Of a stretch of 64,000 bases of DNA, positions 8,588-20,823 are shown one piece after another (position 1 is the stretch's first letter; each line of letters begins with the position of its first letter). The notes under the pieces were generated by a model. It saw only the letters and a list, made by a program, of their open reading frames with translations. It was not told the DNA's origin and did no database searches. Where the stretch lies: contig BCKC01000004.1 in NCBI GenBank assembly GCA_001600455.1, positions 3,708,915 to 3,772,914 on the forward strand, written 5' to 3'. This DNA comes from Endocalyx cinctus (taxonomy: Eukaryota; Ascomycota; Sordariomycetes; Amphisphaeriales; Apiosporaceae). A program made the translations under genes and the position numbers.

Positions 8588-10954
8588 ATGGCAGATCCCA
8601 GCATAAACCCTCAGCAGAAGAGCAGGCTTCGCTTCGTTAATGTGAAGAATAATGAGACGGTGTATCAGCGATGTTGTAAGTAATCTTTTTATAAGTTATT
8701 TAATTTTTAGAATCGTTTTCATGTTATCTTTGAAATGATCGCCTTTTTAATGGAATCCTTCTTAATAATCTACCTATGTTCCTAACTTGAAATTAATATA
8801 GTACTTATCGAGGGTACCTTCGATGGTGAAACCGATAAAGAGGACTTCATTTCTGTCCAAGTTAAAGATGGATTCAACCAGTCTTTTGCCCAACAGAATT
8901 GGCCGGCTTGGGGAGGCTCATTCAAGTGTCTGGTGATGCTACGCGCCGGCCCCAATAAGGTCGATGTCGAGCTCTATCGTAAAGGCCGTGCCTGCGGATC
9001 TGATAGGCTTCAGCTACAATATCAGCCTCTACTACAACTACCACCGCTGCATCTGGCTATCATGGTCGCCAAAGATTCGCCTCTTTTGATAGATTGCCCT
9101 CCTGCAAAACGCGGCGCAATTAGCACCGCCCATAGTAGTTTAGAAGCTGCCATTAACAAAATGCGCATAACAGCATACATGTGGCAGGCACAAACAGCTG
9201 AGGATTTCCGCCGCCGTGGCTTCGGAAGACGAACATTCAGATTTGACGAAGAGTGGGGACTCGATACCACGACTGCCTCGGCTGTGCATGATCGTCATAA
9301 TGCTCAGATGGATTCAATCGCCAAAGTACACCTGGTAAGATGCGACAAGACCGTAGAAGAGCTACGCCACGAAGAACTAGCACACGAGAACCATCGTTCT
9401 AAGCGCCGCGACCATCTACTTAATATTTTCACCCAGGCTCTTGCCGCCCATGGACCTCCATTTCAGAGTGCGTCGCGTCCTGTTGTGGCTGGTATGATCT
9501 TAGATACACATTACTCCGTCGAAAGAAGCATGACTCTCGCACATGCACCCCTTTCCTGTCATAATAGCAATGGCATTTCACTTGGAATCTTTGGCAGTCA
9601 TACAACGTATGCTTGGCCACGATTTATGGACGAAGTCGCAAGCTGCCTTATGGATCCTACGCCCACCGGAGACTCTGTAGCGAACGAACGTGGACGTTGT
9701 TCTACCATGCACGAAGCCCTTAGCTACGGCCAGAGAAGTATGCTAGAACAAATCAGACTAGCATTCGGTGCTACGACGCCGACAACGTATACAGGCTGGC
9801 GTTATTCGTTCCTCTCGGGTCCAAAGCAGACCAATAATTCGGTAGAGGAATGTACATGGGATCTCAAAGGCAGTTTAGAGATCATGGGAAAAGATCACTT
9901 CAGACGACCGGGCGAACAGCGAAGAACCAAGGCTCAGCTAGATAGCCACATTTTAGTGCGTTGCATCTGGGACGAGATTTTCGAAGCTTCGATCGAAGTG
10001 ACTTGCCTTGGCGGAATAAGCAGGATCAGATTCACCGATCAAGCCAATCAGACGATCAAAGAAATCGACTTTTGCAAAAGAGACGATGGGAAGGCAGATG
10101 GTGAAGATATTATCGCGCAATGCCCGACCAAGTGGTTCATTAGCGACAAGGACCTGCGGGTGGAGTTCTCTCGCGATACGGAAGTCGGAATCGAAGCCCT
10201 TAGCACGACCGGCAAATCACACAACATTAAGAACGTATGGAGTCTGCTTAACGATCAGCCTTTCATTAAGGTTCCCGGTACTTCGCTCGTTCTCTCCAAA
10301 CGCTCGGTCAAAGCTCCATCCCTCGAGAATGGGAACCACCCGGATGACAGATATTGGAAATGGGCCATGCTTCTGCAGCGGCGCCACCAGCAAGGTGGAT
10401 CTCGACTCACTTATGCAAACCGGGTTGATATTCGTATCGGCGCGACGATGGACGGTGCCGTCGTTTACTACGCAGACGGGTCGCGGTGCAACTGTGGGAA
10501 AGCGGAACAGGCTTCTTACGGCGGCCATCAGGCCCAAGCCAGGTCGCTTTCTCAGGACGAGGTCTTCACGATTTCGAAAGTGTCGGTAAATCGTAGGTCT
10601 TCAGGATTTGGTAGCCTCGATGGGTGCCGTATGGAACTTGAGAACGGCCAAGCCTGGGGCGCGCTCAATGCACACCCGAATAATAATCACAACGGGGTAC
10701 ACCATCTCGTATGCGGGGAAGACGAGAGAATCATTGGATTCTACGGCCGCAGTGACAATGGGTCTGGGTTCACATACGAATTTGGGATCATCACGGCGCC
10801 GAAGGACGTTGTGGATAGCGAGGACGGCTTGCCGAATGAGATCTACAGCATGCCGGAGTTGATGAATACCAACGGCGGTCAGAATCCCGTCGTCCACCCA
10901 GATAGCGAATCTGACGACGAAGATAATTTCTCTGAGGAAGGTTTTATTGCTTAA
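8588..10954 (+). CDS. Metallopeptidase-like protein (YIL108W type) with C-terminal jacalin-like lectin domain; zinc site apparently lost
   Basis: Two exons, 8588-8675 and 8802-10954, joined over a 126-base GTAAGT...TATAG intron, give 746 residues. The start is MADPSINPQQ. The body resembles the fungal putative zinc metalloproteinase family of yeast YIL108W (Pfam Metallopep). Residues about 569-705 form a jacalin-like lectin domain (DIRIGATMDGAVVYYADG, ITKVSVNRRS-like segment, DERIIGFYGRSDNGSGFTYE). The oddity is at residues 330-356: family members as I know them carry an HEXXH zinc motif after a segment like CSTMWEA, but here CSTMHEALSYGQ is followed by EQIRLAFG (345-352). No HEXXH occurs anywhere in the translation. 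Either the protein is a non-catalytic relative that keeps lectin binding, or my family alignment is wrong. The tail is acidic (ESDDEDNFSEEG). No signal peptide is seen. Confidence 0.85.
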
Positions 10955-12428
10955 ATAAGGGACAAAAATAGGCCCCGGGGGATTCCGGATCGCCTTGAAA
11001 TCCAAGGTACCTCCAATAGACGATGTGGTACTTTGCAGGTGTCAGGAGCCTTACACAAATGAATTTCGATACTATCGATTTCCGTTTTTTTAATTCTTGA
11101 TATCTACTGGATATTTTCCTTTTTTAATTCCTCGGTTTATAAGAGCTGCAAAATAGGTTAGAGGTCGGAGAATTTAAGATGGGATGTTGTAGAAACTCCT
11201 AAGATTATGGTGGGAAACGGGACTACTTACGAATGAAACGATCGTTTTCTTTATGATATCATAATTATTATGTTGTGGCAATACACACACAATAATACTA
11301 TTCATCATCAACAATGATATAATTCCAACGTGCTTATCTTTAACTCTGTTGAAAACTTGAGTTTAATACTGTAGATAACTCTAATGGTATATGTTGACTA
11401 GATCCAGCGTTTTCAATCGCAATGTTGTCGCATTAAATATCAATGAACTCTTGACGACAAGGAAAATCTCAGTATAACCCGACTCTTGTCTGACCGAGTA
11501 TTGACACAAAATTTTATATGACGAATTCAAGCGAGCCCTATCACACATATAACCAATTTTAAATTTCAAGTGCGTGAACATAACATACGAAAAACATACT
11601 CGAACATGCAGATATATCCATGGATATGTACGAGGAAATGTGACGCCACACAACTTTGATCTTCAACTACTGAGAAAAATGAACAAATTGTGGCTGAATT
11701 ATTGTTACTTGGCGCTGCCACGCGACCACTTTGGATATGATCAAAGAAGCTGACAACGTTACTATTGGCCAACCTGAACTTCTCCCCAACTATCCGGAAA
11801 GCCGGATTCTCAAATTTTTATTCTCGATTAGGTGATTTGTTTATTTCTGCTACCATAATTTATTATCCATTAAACTACATAAGTTGTCGCGAATGAAGAT
11901 GTAAAATCCATCTCGAATATGACCGATAACTTATTTTATCATCATATGAATTTCTGATCACTTTAATACAAAAACTGGTTCAAACTTTCAACGTATTTCC
12001 CCACCCGAACTAAGTAGATTTAGTCTATCACGTACACTTTTTGCGACACACGACACAAGACACACACAGTCAGCTGCGAAGTGCCGCCGAGTCATATTAC
12101 ATCAGCACAAATTTTCCCTACATATACCAACTTATACCATTTACAGCACCCCATATTCTTACTTCCCATATAAGATTTTAACCAGTTGCACAATGTGGCA
12201 GAGCTTGTCTCTGCTACATATTTATAAATTATCACCCTGGATCCGATAGCTCGCTGCGTACACACATACGTATCTCACGTTAGTTCCAGCTATTTCGCAG
12301 ATACGCGCGAGTCGAGAAGGGATAAGCATCTCCATTGTACTTTCTGGCCTTTACGATTTTACGATTTACGAGTAGTACTTACCGGCGTCGTCTCATCGTC
12401 CTCCACCCTCCCTCCGTTTCCGTACGAC
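10955..12428. other. Intergenic, 1.5 kb, no gene seen
   Basis: AT-rich sequence after the lectin-domain gene, becoming CA-rich near 12040-12070 and GC-richer just upstream of dgk1 at 12240-12428, where the dgk1 promoter and leader should lie. Small open frames here have no coding character. Confidence 0.5.
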
Positions 12429-13652
12429 ATGTCGCTTCGAGGCAAGCCCGGCATTCCCGCCACGCCGCGGGTGATATCGCCGAGCCCGACCCCGTCCGAT
12501 AGCCAAGATGACTACTATATGGGTCCGGTGACCCGATCGACCGCCAGGCGTCGCCAAGCGGCCAACACCTCGAGCCAGCTCCCCGTGCACGACGAGCGCG
12601 TCGACGACGAAGACTCCGACCCGGAGCTTCGGAGAGCTCGAACCCGGTCGAGAAGCCCTATCAAGAAGCGAACCGCCGTCGCTCCCCTCTCTTCCTCTTC
12701 CACCAAATCTTCCCGCGCTAAGAAGCCGACGACAACGACGACGACGACGACGATGACGCAGCCGGACGAGAAGATAGAAGAGACGAACGGCTCCGCGAAG
12801 ACGGCGGACGGTCATCTCGCCCCACCGACGCCTAGTATAAACGGGTGGACCTGGCGCGATTTTAGCCGCAGTCCGAGCCCTCTAGGCCTTATACCTATTC
12901 ATCGGCATTTTAAAACGCTGATACACAAACACGAGGTGCCGCGGAAGGTGTTGCACGTATCCATCGGCTTCGTCGTCTACTGGCTATACCAAAATGGCAA
13001 CCAGCCTTCTTCGGTTACTCCGTTCCTCATGGCTGCCCTCGTTCCTATCGCGGCCACCGATTTCTTGCGCCACAAGTATGCCTCGTTGAATCGGTTTTAC
13101 GTCCGGTGTCTCGGCGCCCTGATGCGCGAAAGCGAGTACGACGGCTGGAACGGCGTCATTTTCTACCTCCTAGGCACCTGGATCGTGCTCTACTTCTTCC
13201 CCAAGGACGTCTCGGTCGTGGCCGTCATGCTCCTCAGCTGGTGCGACACGGCCGCTAGTACATTCGGTCGCCTGTACGGACGATATACCCCGCGGATCCG
13301 TCGAGGTAAATCGCTGGCGGGGACTCTCGCGGCATTCCTCGTGGGCGTCTCCACCGCGTGCTGGTTCTGGGGGTACGCCGCCCCGCGCGTCGGCTCCTTT
13401 CCCGGAGACGATCAGAACCCTTTCATGTTCCAGGGGATTTTGCGACTGCCGTCGTTCGCGTCGGAAGCTCTCGGCCTCACGGAAGCTCAGTCGACCGTGG
13501 GCGGTCCCGTCGCCCTGGCGTTGATGAGCGCCTGGTCCGGTCTAGCCGGCGCCCTGAGTGAGGTCGTCGATGTTTTCGGGTGGGATGATAATTTGACGAT
13601 ACCGGTGTTAAGCGGTTTCGGCATATGGGGTTTCCTTAAGGTTTTCGGTTAG
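12429..13652 (+). CDS. dgk1: CTP-dependent diacylglycerol kinase Dgk1-like ER membrane protein
   Basis: Intronless ORF of 407 residues starting at ATG 12429. Residues 1-150 are a disordered, Ser/Thr/Arg-rich cytosolic region with a Thr run (TTTTTTTT). The core starts near residue 170 with HEVPRKVLHVSIGFVVYWLY and shows several membrane segments, then MLLSWCDTAASTFGRLYG and RRGKSLAGTLAAF, which match the Dgk1/CTP-transferase family motifs. Dgk1 uses CTP to phosphorylate diacylglycerol to phosphatidate at the nuclear/ER membrane and counteracts the phosphatidate phosphatase Pah1. The protein is longer than yeast Dgk1 because of the N-terminal extension, usual in filamentous fungi. Dolichol kinase is a related alternative, but the size and single C-terminal core favour Dgk1. 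Confidence 0.88.
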   Translation: MSLRGKPGIPATPRVISPSPTPSDSQDDYYMGPVTRSTARRRQAANTSSQLPVHDERVDDEDSDPELRRARTRSRSPIKKRTAVAPLSSSSTKSSRAKKPTTTTTTTTMTQPDEKIEETNGSAKTADGHLAPPTPSINGWTWRDFSRSPSPLGLIPIHRHFKTLIHKHEVPRKVLHVSIGFVVYWLYQNGNQPSSVTPFLMAALVPIAATDFLRHKYASLNRFYVRCLGALMRESEYDGWNGVIFYLLGTWIVLYFFPKDVSVVAVMLLSWCDTAASTFGRLYGRYTPRIRRGKSLAGTLAAFLVGVSTACWFWGYAAPRVGSFPGDDQNPFMFQGILRLPSFASEALGLTEAQSTVGGPVALALMSAWSGLAGALSEVVDVFGWDDNLTIPVLSGFGIWGFLKVFG

Positions 13653-16600
13653 GGATTAAAAAAAAATGGGACTAGAACTTGGGGATCCCCTCGGACGAGG
13701 TAATGATTTGTATTAGATGCATGTCTGGCGTTGGCGGTTGAAAGTCGAGAGACTTTCAGCTAAAGGGGGGTTTTACATGGTCCGGTATAGGTTGGTTGAT
13801 TTGGCTTAATCCACTCACTTCCTTTCTATAGACATTCATAACAAGTCTTTCTCTGTGCTCTATTTTTTCTTTCTTTCTTTCTTTTCTTTAGTCTATCGCT
13901 TCTATACCCCTATGTTTTCTTGGCTCCCCTCTCCTTTAAACCCATATTCTCGTCGTTCCTCATAGCATATACGATACCCGACGGATAGATATCGGGGTAT
14001 ATCATGGCTTAGCCAATGAATGCCGACTTCGTGCTTATTCATCATCATACCCTTCCCCTCCGTGTCAGATCTTCTCCAACACAGTCATGATGAGGTCAGG
14101 TATTCGGTCATGTAATACAGGCTTAATATCGCGGCTGGCCGGAAGTGAGCTACCAAAGGTCTACTGACTGCGATTTAATCTGCCTAGTTAAGTAAGTATG
14201 TCGTGCATTCCCTTGGATCCGGGACTGGCTATATTAAACCTACCTATACTATGTCACGGGAGGCCTACGACGACGCGACCATGATCATGATCATGATACA
14301 GGTTGTCAGGGTATGTATACTAGTATATTTGTTTACCTCGGGATTTAATAATTACACGGCATGAACTCCCTCTTTTTCTTTTCATGGCGAACGAAACATT
14401 TCCCTACTATCAACATGGGATGAAATTAGGGCCAACCGATCCGCGATAGACAGTCGATCATTTTCTTTATTTTTTTCCTTTTTTTCTCTTTTCCGCCTCT
14501 GGTATATCTCGTAAAGTCTGCATGCATGTGAGGTAAAGATAGAATTAGGAAAATCCGCCACTCTGCAAGCAGGGAAAAAAAAGAATTACACTCTTTTTTT
14601 TTTAAACCACCCTATGAAATGGTGCCCTTTCATCATGATTAAAGATTCACACTCGTAGCTTTGCATGCAAGTCCATTCAAAGCCCTGCAAGCAGCTCCAC
14701 CACTTGGTCTTCATTAGCTGCTTAAGTAGCATTTGGATTCTGTGGTTTTGTTTAGTTTGCATAACGCACGCTACCTACCTCTTACTAAGAATGTAGGAAT
14801 AGCCAATATCATAAGATGGGCGGATGCGTATTTCGGGTTTTTTTTTTTTTTTCAACTAGGTAATGCTAAGGGAATAATGAAAGTACAACTCGGGAAGACT
14901 CGTCATGAATCCTCTGTCTATTCATATGACCAACATCGAATCTCAGATGGCAATTTCTCAAAATGAACCGGAAAGAATACACTGTATATGTATTCTCCTT
15001 GATTACTCCGTACATATACATATGTATCTAGTATAATATGGATTAGCAAAGTAGCTAAGTGGTTCCTCTCGGCGCCGCCAATCCACATTTTACACTACTA
15101 CCACTTCTCGTGGACCACACGGCAAACGTAAATCCGGCAGGACGAAATAAGTGTAACGGGGAAGAATACATACATGACATAAAACGCCTAGGAAGTATGA
15201 TAGCGGTCAAGGCCAAAGAAAATTCTCCTCGGAGCTAGTAACTAATGAAAACCCTGGTATTCACCGGTCGATTTTCTGGTTGAATTTTCTAATAGGTTGG
15301 TTTTATCATGAATTCCTTTATTTATTTTTCTTATTCTATGTTACTTTGACCGTGATCTTACCCAAAACTTACAGCTCACCCCTTTGATGGATCCGGCCGA
15401 AGAGAAGATGAATCGACGTGAATGGATTATTTTCCGTTGATCTGATAACTAACCTAATGTATAGACTACTGCGGTATTACTATGCTGAACTTTTCATAAA
15501 AAAAAAAAGTGTTAAAATCTTAGGCAAATATATATCCATTCCAATCGTTATCTAACAGTACACCCGTCTAGCCAAACGTTTCATGCGAATTAGGTATGTA
15601 TGTATGGATATGTAAGTATGTAGGAATCTCACCCGCCTTCGCGATTTTTCGACCAATGAGATACATCGTAGAAAGCTGTTTGGTTAATTTCAATTTCTCG
15701 TTACGTATGAAGGCCAACGCATCATTTTTGATTTTATTTTACCTTTGTCTTTCTCATCGTACATGTACATAGGGGTCTTCATGTCGTACCCCAGGAGTTC
15801 TAGATCAGCTGATGTATGTTTATCTGTGTATCCCAATTTCGTCAATTGATAATCCATATATCTCATACCTACCTGCCTGCCTAGCTGACAACCTACATAA
15901 TATCTGAGAGCTGTACTGAATGAACGTTCCAAACACTTTACCTTAAAAAGATGAGCAGGTGATCGTTTCAGCTTTCTTTTCTGAGGTGAATTAATATATC
16001 ACTATCTATAGCGGTGATGATTCCAATACTGTGGTCCCTCTTAGAAGAGATCTAAAAGGCAATGAAACCCGTTTTATCCACGAAAGGCAAGCAGCGATAT
16101 TCATCCCGTCTACACTAGAGCACCATCGTGGCGGATTAGGCGGGGCAGATGATGACTGAACAACCAACCCCTGAGCGAAATCCAGGAGGGGGACGGCACC
16201 CAGCGGGGATAACAGTTCGCGGAATGCCTTGGCCTTGTTTATCTTTTTTTTTTTTTTTTTGAATTGTATACCTTCTTGGTTAGATATACATGTCTATATG
16301 TGTCTTGCGGTGATTATTTAATATGCCGAGCTATCATCTCTTTTTTCTTATAATCCATTATCCATTAATATATGCAATTAAAAAGGTGAACCCCAGAAAT
16401 ACCCTATAAACAGCTCTCTAGATAGTCCCGTTATGTACTATGATATATCTAGTATATCCATACTGTATTTATCGTCATTACCATAACACAAAACCGCTTC
16501 TTCAAGAATGACGAAGAAATATCACCGATCTATGTATACTCGGAGTGACTCAACTACCTTATCCAAAGTAACAAAGTACCGGTATATATGTTTATCTATT

Positions 16601-19600
16601 CGCCTTACGTGTTTGACCTGCATGACAAAGAGGGGGCTAAAAACCAAAACAGAAAAACGGACAACGCACACATAGCCTAGGCAGATAATATGATTTTTCT
16701 TGAAAGAGGTAAGACACATTTAACAGTACAGAACCAAATAAAATAAAAATAAAAAATAAAAACCAAATACGGCAGTAATTAAGGTATATAATTGTTTTGG
16801 CTGGCCCTGGAACTTGACAACACATCATCGTACAAGTGGCCCGACCTTGCCTGCATCTCTGCCTGACCTGACCAGTAACCGGACCGGACCCATTTGACAT
16901 ACATACTTTTTCAAAATTCTTTATACTCTGACCCTTAATGGCTCGATCTCCTTTTACATTCCCTCCCTTCTATCCCACCCGATATCTTGTTCGCTCGCTT
17001 AACGGGACCTTCATCCCTCTTTTTTTTTTTTTTTTAATGTTAATCCCAAACCTGCAGATTAGCAAAAAAAAAAAAAAAAAGATATGCGGACTTGCATCTC
17101 GTCATCATCAATTAACATTCTTGTTCCTTCAATTCTCCCCCCACACACCCTCTCAAAAGGGCGTCCAACGAAACCCGTCATCGTGCGGTTTGAATGGAAC
17201 CAGAAGAAGAGTTAAAGCGTTAAAAAAACACGTCGCTGCTTTTGTCTCGTCGCTTTTTTTTCTTGGGACCCACCCCTTTTTTTCCTTGTTCGTCAGCGTC
17301 CGCAAGCGCGCTTGTTATTCAACCCGCCTCTAACCATTTCCCCGGCGAGATGGGCCCGATACTAAACCCGGGTCGTAGATGGAGCTTCTAGAAAGAATTA
17401 AAAAAAAAAAAAAACGCCGGCTTTTCCACTATGTCTCTCTTCTTTAGGTTCACCCCCATAGAGGCGGCGCTACCAACTGGTTTTTTTTAGTGTAGCTAAA
17501 CAAGCCCACAAGTCCGGGATTTGCTCATATTCCCCTTCTTGACCGTCTCCTTTTCCTCTTAGCAGGGAGAGTGGGAACGCCTTGCCTGCCTATATGCTTC
17601 CTTTCCTTGGTCCAGATGAAAGGTTACATCCCCTTTTTTAATGAAGAAAGTGTAAATCCATTCCTTGTCACTGATGGCTTAGGTGCCTTCTTTTAACCCT
17701 TCTTCCTTTTCCTTTCCCCCCCTTTAGTGTTGGGGTAGTATTCGATCGTCCCAATCATTTCTTTCAGGCTCACTACAGACACCCCCATTAATAGCCGGGA
17801 GAGATGTGTTGTTTCTTTCTCATACCAACGTCAGTCATCTTGACAGTATGTCTAGTTTTTCCACTTTTGTATGTCATTTTGCCTGGCTGCCTACTTAACC
17901 CCTAGCATAACACTACCTGCCTATCTTCATCCGGCTCTGTCCTATCCATATCTGCACAAACCAGCTTATCCACGATGCCAGGCTGCAAATCCCGTTAGCT
18001 GTACGGAGCTACATATGTACCTTCTTCAAGTACGAGATTGTATCGTACATGATACATGAGTGCTACACTGCATCATACACCTACCTAACCTACCTGCCTA
18101 CCTACGTCGGGCGTACATTTTGACACTATAGCTCGTACCCTTGACATCGGTACGGAGGCGAATCATCCTCTGACCCTCTCGCCCCTCTGTTATCCCCATC
18201 TCCGTCAAGGTAGCAGGCTTCTGTTTTCGCCTGTCGTGTATACATGCCACATTTCCCAACCCCCGGTTACGGGAGCAGGAAATAGTTAATACTTTTAATA
18301 ATACTCGTAAGACCGCGGCAACTCCTGGACACACATATACAACATATATCCATACACGCCCTCCGTCCTACACTTGGTAAGGCCCAGATCGACACACCCC
18401 CCTTCAAACCTGTTCTTCTTTTGCCTCGGACCACTATTCCCACGCGTACATATACATACATACATGTAGGCCCGTACATACATACATATGTACATGGCGC
18501 ATACTTTTAGCCTAGACTCATCCGGGAGGTAGTAGTCGCCGCATTCGTGACACGTTCTTTATATCCACTCCCCCCTCGTTGCTACCGAGGAACGAAACGT
18601 TCACAATGGTTACACGTACACCTATATGCTCTGGTATACATCTTCTCTGTACCTATATGATGTAGGTACCTGTATATCTTCACGGTAGTGACCATGGGAA
18701 ACATCCAAGTGTACATTTGATCGGATCGCATTCTAACTTTTCTATTTAGGGACAGGGGTATAGTAAAACAATGATGATCCTGTCAACGTACATACATACA
18801 CGCCTAGTTAGACTTACTATCCCACTTACATACAAGCTCCGTGTAAGTTCGTTGTAGGTTGGCTCCGTGCAAGAAGGCTAGCAGAATTATCTGTTTCTTT
18901 TTTTTTTCTCTTCTCTCTATTTCGTTATCTGTCCTGCTGCTATAAGCGGGAAAAGAAAGTAAAAAAGCTACTTTGATATTCCTTTTTCCTTGTCCATTAT
19001 TCCTTGATATTATTTAGTTACCCTTATGCATATCCCCCTCGTCATATGTTAACCAAAATTTCGTTTCCGTCTATCAACTTAATCATCCTTGCCGCCTCCC
19101 TTACCGACCTACCTTTCCTCGGTAGATTTTTTTTATCTTTCGTAAGTTTCCTTACTGTGTCTACCCTTGCTTCATACTATCTATCTCTCACGCATCGAAT
19201 TACAACGCGTGTACGATGGTTCCGTTCGCGAGCGGGGGTGTATCCTTACCTTTCTTTACCTGACTCCCTCTCTTGGCCCCCCCTATTCCTCGATCGAGCG
19301 AATAAGGGCGTGGGGATCAAAAAAACTTTCGTGCTAGGCCATCGGCATATTTTCTTTTTTTTTTTGGTCACTCATCGAACAAAAAACATGGGGTGACTGA
19401 GGAGGAATGCGGGATGTAGAATTTAAAAAAAACGAAAGATAGATAGAAAGATATACAAGTAGATGTAGATTTGTAGTATGAAAAAAAAGTATAAAAGGGT
19501 GAGTTGTCGAAGGTTTGGATCTTTTCTCTTTCTTCTTCCTTCTCTATCACTTCATCATCTTCTCATCCATCTTCTTAATATATCACCAAAGGGAAACACG

Positions 19601-19939
19601 AAGTTTAGACTTTTTTGACTTAGAGAAAAAAAAGTTTATTCTCTCAGCTCCTTCTTATCCAAAAGCCTTAAGACAACAACACAAGACAGACACAGACACA
19701 TACACAACACACACCCCAAAACAAGAAACAACAAAGACACCCTTATCAAAACAAAGATCCTTGACGTACCATTATTACATACTACTTTATTCTATCTAAA
19801 CATAGCCGGCAGTCACTAGTTCACTAGTCAAACTTTAGCATCTACCCTACTCTACGTACCATATCCACCCACACCAAAACAAAGCCTCCACCAAATCACA
19901 CCATCCGCAAAAAAGAAAGAAAGAAAAAAAAAAACAATA
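13653..19939. other. 6.3-kb region without a credible gene
   Basis: The longest gene-free span of the window. It holds many homopolymer T and A runs (around 14590, 14840, 16245, 17020, 17060, 17400), TTTC repeats near 13866, ACCTACCT-like repeats (18080-18110) and repeated ATGATC near 14281. The last 500 bases before kxd1 are strongly pyrimidine-rich, then CA-rich, as expected for a fungal promoter and leader. Open frames of 60-130 codons here are built from low-complexity sequence and show no protein-like composition. An untranslated RNA or a very long regulatory region is possible but not shown. Confidence 0.6.
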
Positions 19940-20823
19940 ATGGCTTCCTACGGCTACGCACCCCAATACTACAGCAGCGCTGTCCCCATCCCCACTTCCA
20001 AGGAAGACCCGTACGCCTCGTACAGCCAGTACGGATACGGATACCACAGCGGCGGCAGCGCCTACTCGGTATCGCCTCCGGAGGCCGACCTCCACGACGC
20101 CTCGGTCACCTCCTCCGGCGGCCCTTCCTACGGCCACAGCGGCATGACCACCGGCACCCGCACCGGAGCCTCCGGCGCCGGTGATTACTGCAACAGCGAC
20201 GGTACCTGCAGCTCCGGCGTCTCCGCGAGCGGTGTAGACTTCAATGAGTACATGCAGGACCGCTTCGCCGACGCTTTCGACCCGATCCCGCTCGATCGGA
20301 GTTTGGCCGTGCAAGCGCAGACGTAAGTTTTTTCCCTATCTCCTTTTTCCTTCTTTTCTTTTCTTTACGAGCCTATTTTGGTAAATAGAGAAAAAGAAAG
20401 AAAAAGAAAAAAGAAACTTGGAGAAAATCATTCTTCAACAGTTTCTATAAAATTACGTCACTACGAAAAATTACCAGACTCGGGAAAAAAAAAGCTAACA
20501 ATTGGAAATCGTGGCAGTTCCGGAAACTTGAACGCCAAGCAGCGGGAGCTCCTCGCTATGCAGGCGAAGGCGCAGGAACGGCTCGCGAAATCGCGCGTTC
20601 GATTTAACCAGGGTCTGCAAGATGCGCAAGAAGTCCGCTCCAACCTCGAGTGGACGTCCAAGAAAGTCTCGTGAGTATTCCTAACCAAGAAATGCAGAAG
20701 GAAAAAAAAAAACCATATTTCTAACAAAATACTTTTTTTAGATCGATGAAAAAGAAGGCTGAGAAGAAGCACTCGAGAGAGTACCAGAAGGCTCGCGAGC
20801 GGTATCCCTCGCCCGAGTACTAG
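19940..20823 (+). CDS. kxd1: KXD1, KxDL-family subunit of a BLOC-1-like complex
   Basis: Three exons, 19940-20322, 20518-20670 and 20742-20823 (introns of 195 and 71 bases), give 205 residues. Reading phase is preserved at both joins (AQ-T-SGNLNAK and KKVS-SMKKK). The N-terminal 90 residues are a Tyr/Ser/Gly-rich disordered region (MASYGYAPQYYSS). The conserved part begins with VDFNEYMQDRFADAFDPIPL and continues as a coiled coil (LNAKQRELLAMQAKAQERL, then LEWTSKKVS), ending with REYQKARERYPSPEY. This layout matches fungal proteins annotated as KXD1, a subunit of the BLOC-1 complex that works in endosomal maturation. The first intron contains a purine-rich stretch that is open in one frame but is not coding. 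It has an exceptionally long upstream gene-free region. Confidence 0.88.

Noticed and set aside
14281..14300. Repeated ATGATC palindrome
   Set aside because: A short simple repeat; no evidence that it is a binding site or terminator.
16938..17333. 131-codon plus-strand ORF
   Set aside because: Its translation is dominated by Phe and Lys runs from T and A homopolymers.
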